Positions 1 to 9,081 are shown, counted from the stretch's first letter. The stretch: DNA of 64,000 nucleotides from Paraburkholderia largidicola (GCF_013426895.1 NZ_AP023176.1:310001-374000), one strand, 5' to 3'. The notes: generated by a model from the letters alone, not told the origin. Made by a program: numbers and translations.

Positions 1-1170
1 GATGATTTGCCGAAGCTGCGCCACCTGCGCGTCCTGTTCGCCTCGAATAACCTGTTCACCGAGTTGCCAGCCGTGCTCGGCGATTGCGAATCGCTGAGCA
101 TGGTCGGCTTCAAGGCGAATCGCATCCGGCACGTTTCGGGGCGCGCGCTGCCACCCCAATTGCGCTGGCTTATCCTCACCGATAACGATATCGAAACACT
201 GCCCGCGGAAATCGGCGAGCGTCCGAATTTGCAGAAGCTGATGCTTGCCGGCAACCGGCTGCGGTCGCTCCCCGAGACGATGGCCGCTTGCAGCCGCCTC
301 GAACTGCTGCGCATTTCCGCGAACCGGCTCGATGCCTTGCCCGACTGGCTGTTACGTCTGCCGCGGCTCACGTGGCTCGCCTACGCAGGCAATCCGCTGA
401 ACGCCGCGCGCGAACAGGTGGCGCTGGCCGATGCGCCAGTGCCGGACATCGACTGGCATACGCTCGCGCTCGGACAGACGCTCGGGGAGGGTGCATCCGG
501 CGTGACTCATCGCGCGACGCGTCTGCTGAGCGACGGGCATCCCGTCGAGGCGGTCGCCGTCAAGCTGTTCAAGGGCGCGATAACGAGCGATGGTTTGCCG
601 GAACTCGAAATGGCCGCCTGTCTGCAAGCCGGTCAGCACCCGAATCTCATCCCGGTGCTCGGCAAGATCGCGGGTCATCCGCTCGACGAACACGGCCTCG
701 TGATGAAGTTGATCCATCCGGCGTTCAGCAATCTCGCCGGGCCTCCGAGCCTCGCCTCCTGTACACGGGACGTCTATGCAGACGACGTGAGGTTCGACAA
801 GGCGGTTGCGTTGCATATCGCGAGCGGGATCGCATCGGCGGCACAGCATCTGCATCGGCGCGGGATCATGCATGGCGATCTCTACGCGCACAACATCCTG
901 CATGACGGCGCGGGGCACGTGTTGCTCGGCGACTTCGGCGCGGCATCGTGCCACGATATCGATGATCGCGCGCTGGCGCCGTCGCTCGAGCGGATCGAGG
1001 TGCGCGCGTTCGGCTGCCTGCTCGAAGAACTCGCGCAACGATTGGCCGGAGAGGCCGATGACCTCGCCGCCGGGTTCGCTGGGCTGATCGAAGACTGTTT
1101 CCACGAGCGCGTCGAAATGCGGCCTTCCTTCGATGAGATTGTCGAGCGGCTGTCTGCGCTGAGCGTTTGA
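1..1170 (+). CDS. Leucine-rich-repeat protein kinase, 5' end outside window
   Basis: The reading frame is open to the left edge, so the true start lies upstream and only the last 390 or so codons are present. Counting from the TTG codon at base 7, residues 1-135 are leucine-rich repeats of the LxxLxLxxN/xLPxxL type. Residues 150-385 form a eukaryote-like protein kinase domain: glycine loop GEGASG (160-165), VAVK with Lys186, catalytic loop HGDLYAHN (289-296) and DFG (309-311). All core catalytic residues are therefore present, so it is probably an active cytoplasmic Ser/Thr kinase whose repeats choose a protein partner. The substrate is unknown. No transmembrane segment is visible in this part. 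Confidence 0.85.
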   Translation, partial: DDLPKLRHLRVLFASNNLFTELPAVLGDCESLSMVGFKANRIRHVSGRALPPQLRWLILTDNDIETLPAEIGERPNLQKLMLAGNRLRSLPETMAACSRLELLRISANRLDALPDWLLRLPRLTWLAYAGNPLNAAREQVALADAPVPDIDWHTLALGQTLGEGASGVTHRATRLLSDGHPVEAVAVKLFKGAITSDGLPELEMAACLQAGQHPNLIPVLGKIAGHPLDEHGLVMKLIHPAFSNLAGPPSLASCTRDVYADDVRFDKAVALHIASGIASAAQHLHRRGIMHGDLYAHNILHDGAGHVLLGDFGAASCHDIDDRALAPSLERIEVRAFGCLLEELAQRLAGEADDLAAGFAGLIEDCFHERVEMRPSFDEIVERLSALSV

Positions 1171-1383
1171 GCGGAGCAGACGGCACTGCGATCGTTGGAT
1201 AACGGGGCCATCCGCCCGTGGAGGCATTCAGCGGGCGAGTCCGTCGCGATCTATAGTAATCGCTGTTCGACGACGCAAAACAAGCCCACGCGATCACGAG
1301 TGTGTCCGGAAACCTTGCGCATCTGACATTGAAGAGGCTCCGCGTCCAGTGAAAAAATGGGGCTTTCAAGGAGTGTGACGACC

Positions 1384-1779
1384 ATGCCCTACCTGCAACT
1401 GGACGTAAACGACCACTATTCAGTGGAAGACAAGCGGCGCCTGGCGTTGAAGATGAGCGAGACGTACGCGCGAATGATGTCGGTCGACATCAGGCGTATC
1501 AGCGTCGCGATTCGAGAGCTGGGAGACGGCGGTGTCTGGCGGATTCCCGAAGCCGGCGAAGAGCCCACCCCGGTCGCGGTCATGATGCTGGACATCAGAA
1601 AGGGCAGGACGCCCGAACTGCGTATGGACGTGGCCAAAGCGCTGTGCGCGCACTGCATCGACATTCTCGGCCTGCGTGAAGACCGGCTCAACGTCGAATT
1701 CACCCAGCATTCCGGGGATGAGATGTATCACCCGGCGCTGGGCGGTTATAGCCCGGAGTGGACGCCGGACGAGCAGTGA
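1384..1779 (+). CDS. Tautomerase family protein (4-oxalocrotonate tautomerase-like)
   Basis: A 131-residue protein that begins Met-Pro, so removal of Met would expose the N-terminal proline that acts as general base in the tautomerase superfamily. An AAGGAG ribosome site ten bases upstream supports this start over the earlier in-frame ATG. The length and the beta-alpha-beta pattern, including the segment near VEFTQHSGDEMYHP, fit the larger single-domain tautomerases rather than the 62-residue 4-OT. The substrate cannot be told. It lies convergent with the GlxA regulator, twelve bases apart. Confidence 0.75.
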   Translation: MPYLQLDVNDHYSVEDKRRLALKMSETYARMMSVDIRRISVAIRELGDGGVWRIPEAGEEPTPVAVMMLDIRKGRTPELRMDVAKALCAHCIDILGLREDRLNVEFTQHSGDEMYHPALGGYSPEWTPDEQ

Positions 1780-1791
1780 GGCGAACTGCGC

Positions 1792-2739
1792 TTACAGCGC
1801 AAGGGGCGTGACACCCGACGCCCGCTGTATGGTTTGCGGTGGCTGACCGAATGCACGCAGAAACGCCTGACGCATCCGCTCCCGGTCACCAAAGCCTGTC
1901 TCTCTCGCGACGATCTCGATCGGGTGACGGGTCGTTTCCATCATCAGACGGGCGGCTTCAACGCGAAGCCGCTCGACTGCCTTCGCGGGCGATTGCCCGG
2001 TTTCCTCACGAAACACGCGGCTGAACTGACGCGGACTGAGCCGTGCCGCTTCGGCCAGCCGCTCAACCGACAAATCGCTTGCCAGGTTTTCGCTCGCGTA
2101 GGCGAGTGCCATCTGAACGCGGTCTGAACGGGCGCTCATCTCCAGCAGCGCCGAAAACTGCGACTGACCGCCACCGCGACGCTGATAAAGCACCAGCTTG
2201 CGCGCAACCATGCGCGACGTGTCCAGCCCGAAGTCGTTTTCGACGATCGCAAGCGCGAGATCCACGCCGGCGCTCATGCCGGCCGACGTCCAGATCTGTC
2301 CATCCACGACGAAGATGCGGTCTTCTTCGAGCTGTACGTTCGGATACTGCTTCTGGAAGTCACGCGCGTGGAACCAGTGTGTCGTTGCACGCTTTCCTTC
2401 CAGCAGACCTGCAGCAGCCAGAACAAATGCGCCCGTACAGATCGACGCAATTCGTCGCGATTGGCGCGGCGCTTCCCGAAGGTAGTCCACCAGCGCAGCC
2501 GAAGGAAGGCGGCATTCGTTGTCGCCCGCCACGATGAGGGTGTCGTAGCCCTCTTTGGCAAGTGGTTCGCTATGAACCGAAAACCCCTGGGACGAAGCGA
2601 TCGGTCCACCGTGCTCGGACACGATCCTGAATTCGTAAGCTGCTTCGCCGCGCAGCAGATTGGCGTATTCGAAGACGCTCGCCACTGCGAGCGCGAGCGA
2701 CTGGAAGTTGGGATAGACGAGAAGTCCGACGGTATGCAT
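1792..2739 (-). CDS. GlxA family transcriptional regulator (DJ-1/PfpI domain plus AraC HTH)
   Basis: The N-terminal half (about residues 1-185) has a DJ-1/PfpI class I glutamine-amidotransferase fold with the nucleophile-elbow motif SICTGAF around Cys101. The C-terminal 100 residues carry the two helix-turn-helix units of an AraC/XylS DNA-binding domain. This architecture is typical of GlxA-type regulators. The start MHTVGLLVYP is chosen because the fold begins there; in-frame ATGs 18 and 42 bases further upstream are possible. It is divergent from an SDR and an exported DJ-1 protein, which are its likely targets. The inducer is unknown. Confidence 0.88.
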   Translation of the reverse strand: MHTVGLLVYPNFQSLALAVASVFEYANLLRGEAAYEFRIVSEHGGPIASSQGFSVHSEPLAKEGYDTLIVAGDNECRLPSAALVDYLREAPRQSRRIASICTGAFVLAAAGLLEGKRATTHWFHARDFQKQYPNVQLEEDRIFVVDGQIWTSAGMSAGVDLALAIVENDFGLDTSRMVARKLVLYQRRGGGQSQFSALLEMSARSDRVQMALAYASENLASDLSVERLAEAARLSPRQFSRVFREETGQSPAKAVERLRVEAARLMMETTRHPIEIVARETGFGDRERMRQAFLRAFGQPPQTIQRASGVTPLAL

Positions 2740-2918
2740 TGATGCCTCGCGAGTCATGGCCTGATTCGTTGAAGGTAGCACATAACAGACGGCATCGTGG
2801 GAGAAAGTGTGACCGAAATCATTGCATATATGGCATTGAGGTCTTGGGCGGCCGAGGTCAGAATTCGCTCCATGAACTGACGCCCTGTTGGTTCAACCAC
2901 TCACTCAAAGGATTGAAA
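2740..2918. promoter_or_regulatory. Divergent promoter region between GlxA regulator and SDR gene
   Basis: A 179-base space separates the two divergent start codons, and it is richer in A+T around TTGCATATATGGCA than the flanking genes. GlxA/AraC regulators usually bind such a shared region. No exact operator could be defined. Confidence 0.4.
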
Positions 2919-3728
2919 ATGACTTCCTCTACGAACGGTTTCGCGCTGATCACGGGCGCATCGGCTGGCATCGGCGCTATCTACGCTGACCGACTCGCCA
3001 GGCGCGGCTACGACCTCATTCTGGTGGCACGCAACCAGAGCCGACTGGACGCGCTCGCAGAGCGCCTCACGAGAGAGACAGGCCGCTCGATCGAAACGAT
3101 TGCCGCCGATCTCAACGACAAGGCTGCGCTCGCGACAATCGAGACCCTGCTTCGCGAAGACCCGCGCATCACGATGCTGGTGAACAACGCGGGCGTCGGC
3201 TCGGTTGCTTCGGTTCTCGACGGCCACGTCGACTCCATGGAATCGATGATCGACCTGAACATCACGGCACTGACGCGTCTGACCTACGCGGCTGCGCCTG
3301 CGTTCGTCGCCAAGGGCTCGGGCACGATCATCAACATCAGCTCGGTGGTCGGGATTGCAGTCGAACTGCTGAACGGTGTGTACAGCGCCTCGAAATCGTA
3401 CGTGCTGAGCTTCGGCCATGCGCTTCAGCGCGACCTCGCAGGCAAGGGCGTGCGTGTGCAGACCGTGCTGCCGGCAGCGACGGCAACCGAGTTCTGGGAC
3501 GTCGCCGGCTATGCGAAGCAAAAGGAAGCCGCGAGCACGATGACAGCCGACGATCTGGTGGATGCCGCGCTCGCGGGCCTCGATCAGGGCGAACTCGTGA
3601 CCATCCCGACGCTGCACGACGGCGACGACTGGACGAAGTGGGAAGCCGACCGTCGCGCGCTGGCTCCCCGGTTCGCGAATGCCAAGGCCGCGCCGCGCTA
3701 CACGTCGGACGCCACGACCGCCAGGTAA
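2919..3728 (+). CDS. SDR family NAD(P)-dependent oxidoreductase
   Basis: A 269-residue classical short-chain dehydrogenase. The nucleotide-binding glycine motif is TGASAGIG near residue 13, NNAG follows near residue 90, and the catalytic Ser and YSASK lie near residues 140-160. ATG at this position is chosen because the Rossmann fold begins ten residues later; an in-frame ATG 180 bases upstream would add sequence unlike the family. It resembles DltE/YqjQ-type SDRs. The alcohol or ketone substrate is not evident. It is probably co-transcribed with the following exported DJ-1 protein, 32 bases downstream. Confidence 0.9.
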   Translation: MTSSTNGFALITGASAGIGAIYADRLARRGYDLILVARNQSRLDALAERLTRETGRSIETIAADLNDKAALATIETLLREDPRITMLVNNAGVGSVASVLDGHVDSMESMIDLNITALTRLTYAAAPAFVAKGSGTIINISSVVGIAVELLNGVYSASKSYVLSFGHALQRDLAGKGVRVQTVLPAATATEFWDVAGYAKQKEAASTMTADDLVDAALAGLDQGELVTIPTLHDGDDWTKWEADRRALAPRFANAKAAPRYTSDATTAR

Positions 3729-3760
3729 GTCCGCTAACCCATATTGCAAAAAACCTGATC

Positions 3761-4627
3761 ATGAAACTCTTTAAATTCGGCGCCGCTGCGCTCGCGATGG
3801 CCACTGCCTTTGCATTGCCGGTTGGCGCGTCGGCACAGTCACGCGGCAAGGTCCTCGTCGTGATGTCGAGCGCGCATGAGCTCGACCTGCGCGATGGCAA
3901 GCACTACGAGACCGGCTACTACCTGAACGAGTTCGTCGTGCCGTATCGCAAGCTCGTCGAGGCAGGCTACGAGCCGGTCATCGCGAACCCAAAGGGCGAC
4001 ATGCCCGTCATGGACGCCAATTCGAACAACAAGATGTTTTTTGGCGGCGATGATGCAGCGCGCGCTGACGCATTGAAGTACGCACAAGGCATTGCGCAGC
4101 TGAAGCATCCCAGGACGCTCGCTTCCGTGGTCGCCGAGGGAACAGGCGGCTATGTCGGGCTCTTCATCCCGGGTGGCCACGCTCCGATGGTGGATCTGCT
4201 GAAGGACCGCAATCTCGGCAAGATCCTGGTCAGCTTCCATGACAGCGGCCGTCCGACTGGAATCATCTGCCACGGACCCATCGTGCTGCTGTCCACGCTG
4301 AAGGACCCGGACACCTTCGTCGGATCGATGATCGCCAATGATGGCAAGGCGAATTCGCTCGCTGCAGGCTGGCCGTATGCCGGTTATCGCATGACGGTGT
4401 TTTCGACGGGTGAAGAGCAGCAACTCGAAGGCCCGAACGGTCTCGGCGGCCATGTTCAGTTCTACCCGGTGAATGCACTCGCAGAAGCGGGCGCGCATGT
4501 CGATACGGTCGCGAACTGGCACAGCAACGTGGTCGTCGATCGCGAACTGATTACGGGTCAGCAGCCGATGTCGGCACCGGAATTTGGTGACGTCCTGGTG
4601 GCGAAACTGAAAGCGCGCACGAACTGA
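3761..4627 (+). CDS. Exported DJ-1/PfpI (type 1 glutamine amidotransferase-like) protein
   Basis: The first 26 residues are a clear signal peptide ending ASAQS, so the protein is probably periplasmic. The remaining 260 residues form a DJ-1/PfpI fold with the oxyanion motif FIPGGHAP and the nucleophile elbow IICHGPI, where Cys is the expected catalytic residue. This resembles the Hsp31/HchA-like and isonitrile-hydratase-like DJ-1 branches; glyoxalase, amidase or chaperone-like activity are all possible. It follows the SDR in the same orientation and is closed by a strong terminator, so the two form a short operon opposite the GlxA regulator. Confidence 0.82.
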   Translation: MKLFKFGAAALAMATAFALPVGASAQSRGKVLVVMSSAHELDLRDGKHYETGYYLNEFVVPYRKLVEAGYEPVIANPKGDMPVMDANSNNKMFFGGDDAARADALKYAQGIAQLKHPRTLASVVAEGTGGYVGLFIPGGHAPMVDLLKDRNLGKILVSFHDSGRPTGIICHGPIVLLSTLKDPDTFVGSMIANDGKANSLAAGWPYAGYRMTVFSTGEEQQLEGPNGLGGHVQFYPVNALAEAGAHVDTVANWHSNVVVDRELITGQQPMSAPEFGDVLVAKLKARTN

Positions 4628-4651
4628 TCCCGGTTGTCCAGCAAGTTCGTG

Positions 4652-4685
4652 AAAGGACTGGATGCGTCGTATCCAGTCCTTTTTT
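4652..4685 (+). terminator. Rho-independent terminator after the SDR/DJ-1 operon
   Basis: A perfect 12-base-pair stem (AAAGGACTGGAT against ATCCAGTCCTTT) with a seven-base loop runs straight into a T tract, 24 bases after the DJ-1 stop codon. Confidence 0.92.
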
Positions 4686-4832
4686 CATGGGTTTCCCGAT
4701 GACCCGAAAACCCTGCCTATCCGACATGGTTCACGGCATCGGTGTCATCTAAGGTAGTGGCAACAGGTTTCTGGCGGCGTACTGGCGCTGGATCAGGCGC
4801 GACAGAAGACCACGAGCTAACGGAAAAAGATC

Positions 4833-6161
4833 ATGAGACAACCCTTCTACAAAGTTCTATACGTGCAGGTTCTGCTGGCAATTGCCGCTGGCGTTCTGTT
4901 AGGTCACCTGTACCCGCAGTACGCGACCGCAATGAAGCCGCTCGGCGACGTATTCATCAGGCTCATTCGCATGATCATCGGACCGGTGATCTTCTGTACA
5001 GTGGTGACGGGCATCAGCAGCATGAGCGATCTGAAAAAGGTGGGACGCGTCGGTGGAAAGGCGCTGGTCTACTTCGAGCTCGTGTCATCCATTGCTCTGG
5101 TGATCGGCTTGCTGGCCGGCCATGTGCTGCATCCTGGCGACGGCTTCAATGTGTCGATCGCTTCGCTGGACACACACGCGATAGCAGGCTTCGTCAGCCA
5201 GTCGGAGCATCACGACGGGCTGACCGGCTTTCTGTTCGGGATCGTTCCTGTGTCGTTCTTCGACGCGTTTGCCAAGGGCGACACGCTGCCCATCCTTTTC
5301 GTATCCATCATGTTCGGCATTGCGATCTCTGCGGCCGGGGAGCGGGCAAGCGGCGTAACGACCATGATAGAAAAGCTGTCTGCAGTGTTCTTTTCTTTCG
5401 TCAAGATCATTACGAAAGCTGCACCTGTGGGCGCATTTGGTGCGATATCGTTCACCGTTGGGAAGTACGGTATTGCATCATTGATACCCCTCTTCAAGCT
5501 GATCCTGACGTTCTACGCGACAGCGTTCATCTTTGTTGCAGTGGTGCTCGGGACTGTCGCCAGGATGGCGGGGTTCAGCGTATTCAGGCTTCTCGCCTAT
5601 CTGAAGGAAGAATTGTTGATCGTGCTCGGAACGAGCACGTCCGAAGCCGCGCTTCCTCAATTGATGGAGAAGCTGGAAAGACTGGGCTGTGCGAAAGCGG
5701 TGGTTGGTCTGGTCGTGCCGACCGGGTACTCGTTCAACCTCGACGGCGCCAACATTTATATGACGCTCGCGGTGCTGTTCCTTGCCCAGGCGACGAACAT
5801 CCATCTGACGACCGGTCAGGAACTGACGCTGCTGGCTGTCACCATGCTCACGTCCAAAGGATCGAGTGCGGTTGTCGGCGCAGGTTTCGTTGCTCTTGCG
5901 GCAAGTCTTGCGGTTGTGCCTACCGTTCCTGTGGCAGCCATGGTGCTCATCCTGGGTATCGATCGCTTCATGGCTGAATGCCGCTCGCTGGTGAATATCA
6001 TTGGTAATGCAGTAGCGGTGGTCGTGGTGTCGGCGTGGGAGGGGGAACTCGATCGGTCGCAGATGCACGCGGTGCTCTACGGAGAGCGGGATCAACGCAT
6101 CTCGATTGATGGATCGGTAACGCTGAATGGGCCACAATCTGTCGAAAGCAAGGTGCATTGA
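4833..6161 (+). CDS. dctA: C4-dicarboxylate:cation symporter DctA
   Basis: A 442-residue inner-membrane carrier of the dicarboxylate/amino acid:cation symporter (DAACS, glutamate-transporter fold) family, with about eight transmembrane helices and two re-entrant hairpins. Family signatures are present: the serine-rich hairpin [13 protein letters not shown], the [10 protein letters not shown] stretch in helix 7 and the second hairpin [12 protein letters not shown]. Length matches DctA (428-444 residues), which imports succinate, fumarate and malate. Aspartate or glutamate carriers of the same family cannot be excluded. No DctB/DctD sensor pair lies beside it in this window. Confidence 0.88.
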   Translation: MRQPFYKVLYVQVLLAIAAGVLLGHLYPQYATAMKPLGDVFIRLIRMIIGPVIFCTVVTGISSMSDLKKVGRVGGKALVYFELVSSIALVIGLLAGHVLHPGDGFNVSIASLDTHAIAGFVSQSEHHDGLTGFLFGIVPVSFFDAFAKGDTLPILFVSIMFGIAISAAGERASGVTTMIEKLSAVFFSFVKIITKAAPVGAFGAISFTVGKYGIASLIPLFKLILTFYATAFIFVAVVLGTVARMAGFSVFRLLAYLKEELLIVLGTSTSEAALPQLMEKLERLGCAKAVVGLVVPTGYSFNLDGANIYMTLAVLFLAQATNIHLTTGQELTLLAVTMLTSKGSSAVVGAGFVALAASLAVVPTVPVAAMVLILGIDRFMAECRSLVNIIGNAVAVVVVSAWEGELDRSQMHAVLYGERDQRISIDGSVTLNGPQSVESKVH

Positions 6162-6521
6162 TTTCGAGTCAGGGATTTTCCGGCGCGGAAACGGGGTCCC
6201 GATCTGGTTTGAAAGCCTGACGCTACACATACGAGCAAGCAATGCGATCGTTGGTGGAATCTTCCAGCTCGGCGAGCGCCTTCTCCTTCTGTCAGGCCAT
6301 AGACATTTTCTGCGCGCGACACCGGCCGAGCCAGAGCGGCCACTATCAGTCATTCGACAGAGCGGGGCAGATCGTCGACAATCGCAAGCGCTAGGTGCCA
6401 AACGACGGTTCGAAAGCAGTGAAAACCATCAGAAAGCAATCTCCCTATGAAGCCCCTTGCATCTTTTCGCAAACGCGTAAGAGACCGACCAGACCAGGTG
6501 AGACTACATGGCTAGAGCGGC
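6162..6521. other. Gene-free stretch at the left edge of the decayed island
   Basis: No convincing gene is seen. It holds the first copy of the island repeat and, further on, an ATG at 6447 that is in frame with the pseudogene at 6522 but separated from it by an in-frame TAG. That could be an earlier, now broken start of that gene. Confidence 0.5.
6331..6384 (+). repeat. Island repeat, copy A (diverged)
   Basis: It shares the pattern GGCC-N-TTCGAC followed by ATCGTCGACAATCG with five further copies in the next 5.5 kb. All copies point the same way as the small genes they precede. Confidence 0.6.
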
Positions 6522-6986
6522 ATGACGATTGGGAACTGGAAATACGACGAATTCGTTGCAGCAAACGACGGCCGATTCTCGGTTTTAGACTTCATACATG
6601 CGGTTTCTAAAGCTGTCTCCTTGCCAGGGACTTTGCCATTTGCATGGGTCATTTGTTTGCCCCAGAGATGGTCATGTTCGACGGCGTTATTGTTCTATCA
6701 GAATGGTTTGATGAGAATAGATACCAACGCTATCGAAACGATGGAATGCAACGAGGCGAGGCTCAGGCGTGGATCAATATGGTGGAGCTAACAGGAATTT
6801 TCGACGGAATCCGCTCTTGATAAGGCGAGAGAACTAGCGGTATTCATCGCCCAATTATGGAACGATAGAATCGACCAACGTTTTCCCGGCGAGGCAACCA
6901 GAGCAAATGTCGTTTCCGGTGAAGATTCAGATGAGATCTTCGTTACGATTGGGAAATTCCCCGCCATGCCACGGACATCGGGCTAG
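6522..6986 (+). pseudogene. Small acidic protein of unknown family, broken by two compensating frameshifts
   Basis: The start reads MTIGNWKYDEFVAANDGRFS in one frame. Near base 6640 the coding signal moves to a second frame (HLFAPEMVMFDGVIVLSEWF). Near 6810 it returns to the first (ALDKARELAVFIAQLW), ending at TAG. The reconstructed product has about 154 residues and is acidic, as many immunity proteins are. No family was recognised. The two shifts cancel, so the ends share a frame; the single-frame product would stop at base 6791. Decay after loss of selection is the simplest reading; two assembly errors are less likely. Confidence 0.6.
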
Positions 6987-7080
6987 TGCTGCAGATTCCC
7001 ACAGCGAATAGCATTCTGCGCGAAGACGGGCGAGCGTTCAGTAGTGAAACGTGTTCAATCAGGTTGATCGGCAAATTTCC

Positions 7081-7134
7081 GTGTGCGGCCAGTTTCGGCC
7101 ACTCGACGTCTGTGCCTAGATCGTCAACAATAGG
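7081..7134 (+). repeat. Island repeat, copy B
   Basis: GTGTGCGGCCAGTTTCGGCC followed by a CTCGAC block and ATCGTCAACAATAGG; the first 20 bases nearly match copy D (GTGTGCGGCCAGAATCGGCC). It lies just ahead of the CPCC gene remnant. Confidence 0.7.
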
Positions 7135-7161
7135 GCCACCTCTGCCGGCTGTACAGACCGA

Positions 7162-7476
7162 CTACTTGCCGCAAAGCCATCGACGCTCTCATTTCAATCG
7201 AACCGCACGACTCCTATTCGCGATCTTCCTCTCCGATGCCCTTGTTGCGGATTCAAGACGCTCAGCGAGCGTGGCGGCTATGAAATATGCGCCGTGTGCT
7301 TCTGGGAAGACGACGGGCAGGACGATGATGACGCGGATGAAGTGCTCGGCGGACCCAATGGCGATTTGAGCCTTACAGAGGGGCGAGCGAACTACCGAGC
7401 ATTTGGCGCTTCTCGCAGACAGGACCTTCTGCACGTTCGATCACCATTGCCTCACGAGATGCCAGATGTGGTCTAG
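7162..7476 (+). pseudogene. CPCC-family cysteine-rich protein, 5' end damaged
   Basis: From base 7228 the frame reads LPLRCPCCGFKTLSERGGYE and then ICAVCFWEDDGQDDDD, with the paired CPCC and CxxC cysteines that bind zinc in the small cysteine-rich CPCC family found beside toxins and in immunity-gene arrays. The tail runs to a normal stop. No ATG or credible start precedes it in this frame, while a plausible N-terminus (KAIDALISIEPHDSYS) is in another frame, so a one-base change near 7219 probably broke the gene. A shorter product from GTG at 7294 would lack the CPCC motif. Confidence 0.6.
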
Positions 7477-7549
7477 CCTATCTTGCTCTAAGGCCCGAGC
7501 AAAAGTGCAAGAGAACAGCTTCAGCGGCCGCTTTCCCAATCTGCCAACG

Positions 7550-7640
7550 ACCGCTCAGGGTCGATCTGAGCCGATTGCATCGGGCAGCAGCCGGCTATGA
7601 AGCGACGCTCGACGCGATGAGCAAAGTCGTTGACAATCGG
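7550..7640 (+). repeat. Island repeat, copy C
   Basis: It begins ACCGCTCAGGGTCGATCTG and ends with GTCGTTGACAATCGG. The next gene starts 34 bases after the end of the repeat. Confidence 0.7.
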
Positions 7641-7674
7641 GACTCCACGGCCCTCAGCTACCGCACGTAAGAAT

Positions 7675-8013
7675 ATGACCCGCCCGCCCCGTCCACCGGA
7701 CCTGATTGTGAATTTCGCTCTGACGGCACGGAGATCAGATGGCGCGTCGAAGGAGGTTATTTCAGGTTATCGCCCAATCTACAAGGTGCGCACTGGTTAC
7801 TGGTCATCTGCACATCATGAGTTCGTGGACGCAACCGGCGTTTGCACGGGGCAGCAACGTAAGGCGGAGGTCTGGCTTTTATCGCCCGAGGCATATCCAC
7901 ACACGTTTTGGATCGGTCGACGTGTTGAGGTAGCCGAAGGTTCAAGAGTTGTAGGTGTTGTTGACGTCCTGCAAATACTCAACCCGCAGCTCGAATTGTT
8001 CGCGCGTGACTGA
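7675..8013 (+). CDS. Stand-alone EF-Tu-like beta-barrel protein
   Basis: A 112-residue protein in which SGYRPIYKVRTGYWSSAHHE, then AEVWLLSPE and FWIGRRVEVAEGSRVVGV resemble the C-terminal beta-barrel of EF-Tu as found in short stand-alone proteins. There is no GTPase domain. Such proteins are frequent in small-gene arrays, but their function is not established. The start at ATG is chosen because the barrel begins ten residues later; an upstream in-frame ATG at 7630 lies inside the island repeat. It may be an orphan immunity or accessory gene; this is inference. Confidence 0.6.
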   Translation: MTRPPRPPDLIVNFALTARRSDGASKEVISGYRPIYKVRTGYWSSAHHEFVDATGVCTGQQRKAEVWLLSPEAYPHTFWIGRRVEVAEGSRVVGVVDVLQILNPQLELFARD

Positions 8014-8032
8014 CTGCTTTGGAGTCTGTTGA

Positions 8033-8164
8033 GAGACCGCTCCGGGTCGATTGTGCCTGTTGCATGAAGCGCGAGCCCGGGGGCGACCAACATGGACCGA
8101 CGCGTGGGACTGTGTGCGGCCAGAATCGGCCGTTCGACGGCGGGAGGAATATCGTCGACAATGG
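8033..8164 (+). repeat. Island repeat, copy D (most complete)
   Basis: The left block is ACCGCTCCGGGTCGATTGTG. The right block is GTGTGCGGCCAGAATCGGCC, then GTTCGACGGCG and ATCGTCGACAATGG. The next gene starts 30 bases downstream. This copy best shows the two-block layout of the family. Confidence 0.75.
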
Positions 8165-8194
8165 CACCACGCGGGCCAAGTAGAACAATGAACG

Positions 8195-8722
8195 ATGTCC
8201 CACCTGACAGATATTTTTGCAGACTGCGAATACCTCTATCTCGACAGGTTGTTTGAGCCTGCCGAGAACGGACTATCAGTGCGAATCCTTGAGGCAACTA
8301 GCGGAGGTCAAATACCAAGCGCGATTCTGGACTCTGAATCGTTCAAACCTGTGAAGGATGTTCTCACCCAGGCAACGGCCATTGAACATCGCGAGGGATG
8401 CCGTATCTTTGAGCTGACTTGGCCCACCTACGTTGGCTACTCCGTGCTCAATGAAAGTTTCGCTTTGCCAGAGCCGGAAACTTCAACGCACGTCGGTCGA
8501 CTTTTCGTCGAATATACGTCGTCCACTTACCTTGACTATCTCAAGAGAGCATCATGGGCCTGTGCGGACTTTCCCGGTCCGTATAGACACTGGGCGGCGT
8601 TGTGCCTGAATCATATCGTTGACGTTGCGTCTGTTGATGACCCAGCAGTCGAGGTCTCGATTGCGAGCGCGAGCGAGAACATTGGGCGTGGCAGTTTCGA
8701 GATACCCATCCAACGTCGCTGA
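8195..8722 (+). CDS. Hypothetical protein of the orphan-gene island
   Basis: A 175-residue acidic, soluble-looking protein with no signal peptide or membrane segment. No family was recognised. It is the longest intact gene among the small genes that follow repeat copies, and starts 30 bases after copy D. A second ATG seven bases upstream is out of frame. Size, acidity and position beside a PAAR effector module suggest an immunity-type protein, which is inference only. Confidence 0.6.
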   Translation: MSHLTDIFADCEYLYLDRLFEPAENGLSVRILEATSGGQIPSAILDSESFKPVKDVLTQATAIEHREGCRIFELTWPTYVGYSVLNESFALPEPETSTHVGRLFVEYTSSTYLDYLKRASWACADFPGPYRHWAALCLNHIVDVASVDDPAVEVSIASASENIGRGSFEIPIQRR

Positions 8723-8922
8723 TGTCGATGTTTCACGGCTTTCATATAAGCGGCGGTATAACGCCCGGCGAACGCGAAATGCAGTGCAGGTTGTCGCGCC
8801 TCGGGTAGGTCAATCCAGAACAGCTTCCGACTACGACAAGGCTGACCGAGACTATGCGGGCGGCTGGCGTGGGGCGTTGTAGTAGTCAACGTTATGAATA
8901 TCTGTTATCGGGCACATCCACT

Positions 8923-9046
8923 GGCCGCTCAAGGGTCGGCTACGGAAGTTGGGGGGCGGCCCCCGCTCGATCATCGGCGAGCTTCGAACTGCCGGGTCGG
9001 CCACCAGCGGTCATTCGACTTACTGGCGCGAATCGCCGACAATCGG
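8923..9046 (+). repeat. Island repeat, copy E
   Basis: GGCCGCTCAAGGGTCGGC forms the left block; GGTCGGCCACCAGCGGTCAT, TTCGACT and ATCGCCGACAATCGG form the right block. The downstream pseudogene starts 36 bases after its end. Confidence 0.7.
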
Positions 9047-9081
9047 GTGAACAAACTTCATTTGCGACGGAAAGCGGGCGG

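Noticed and set aside
4742..5977. 411-codon open frame overlapping dctA
   Set aside because: It is the shifted frame of dctA; its translation is arginine-rich and has no membrane helices or known motif.
8611..8889. Minus-strand 92-codon frame in the island, possible transposase relic
   Set aside because: The Arg/His-rich wording is that of a shadow and there are no terminal inverted repeats or target duplications.
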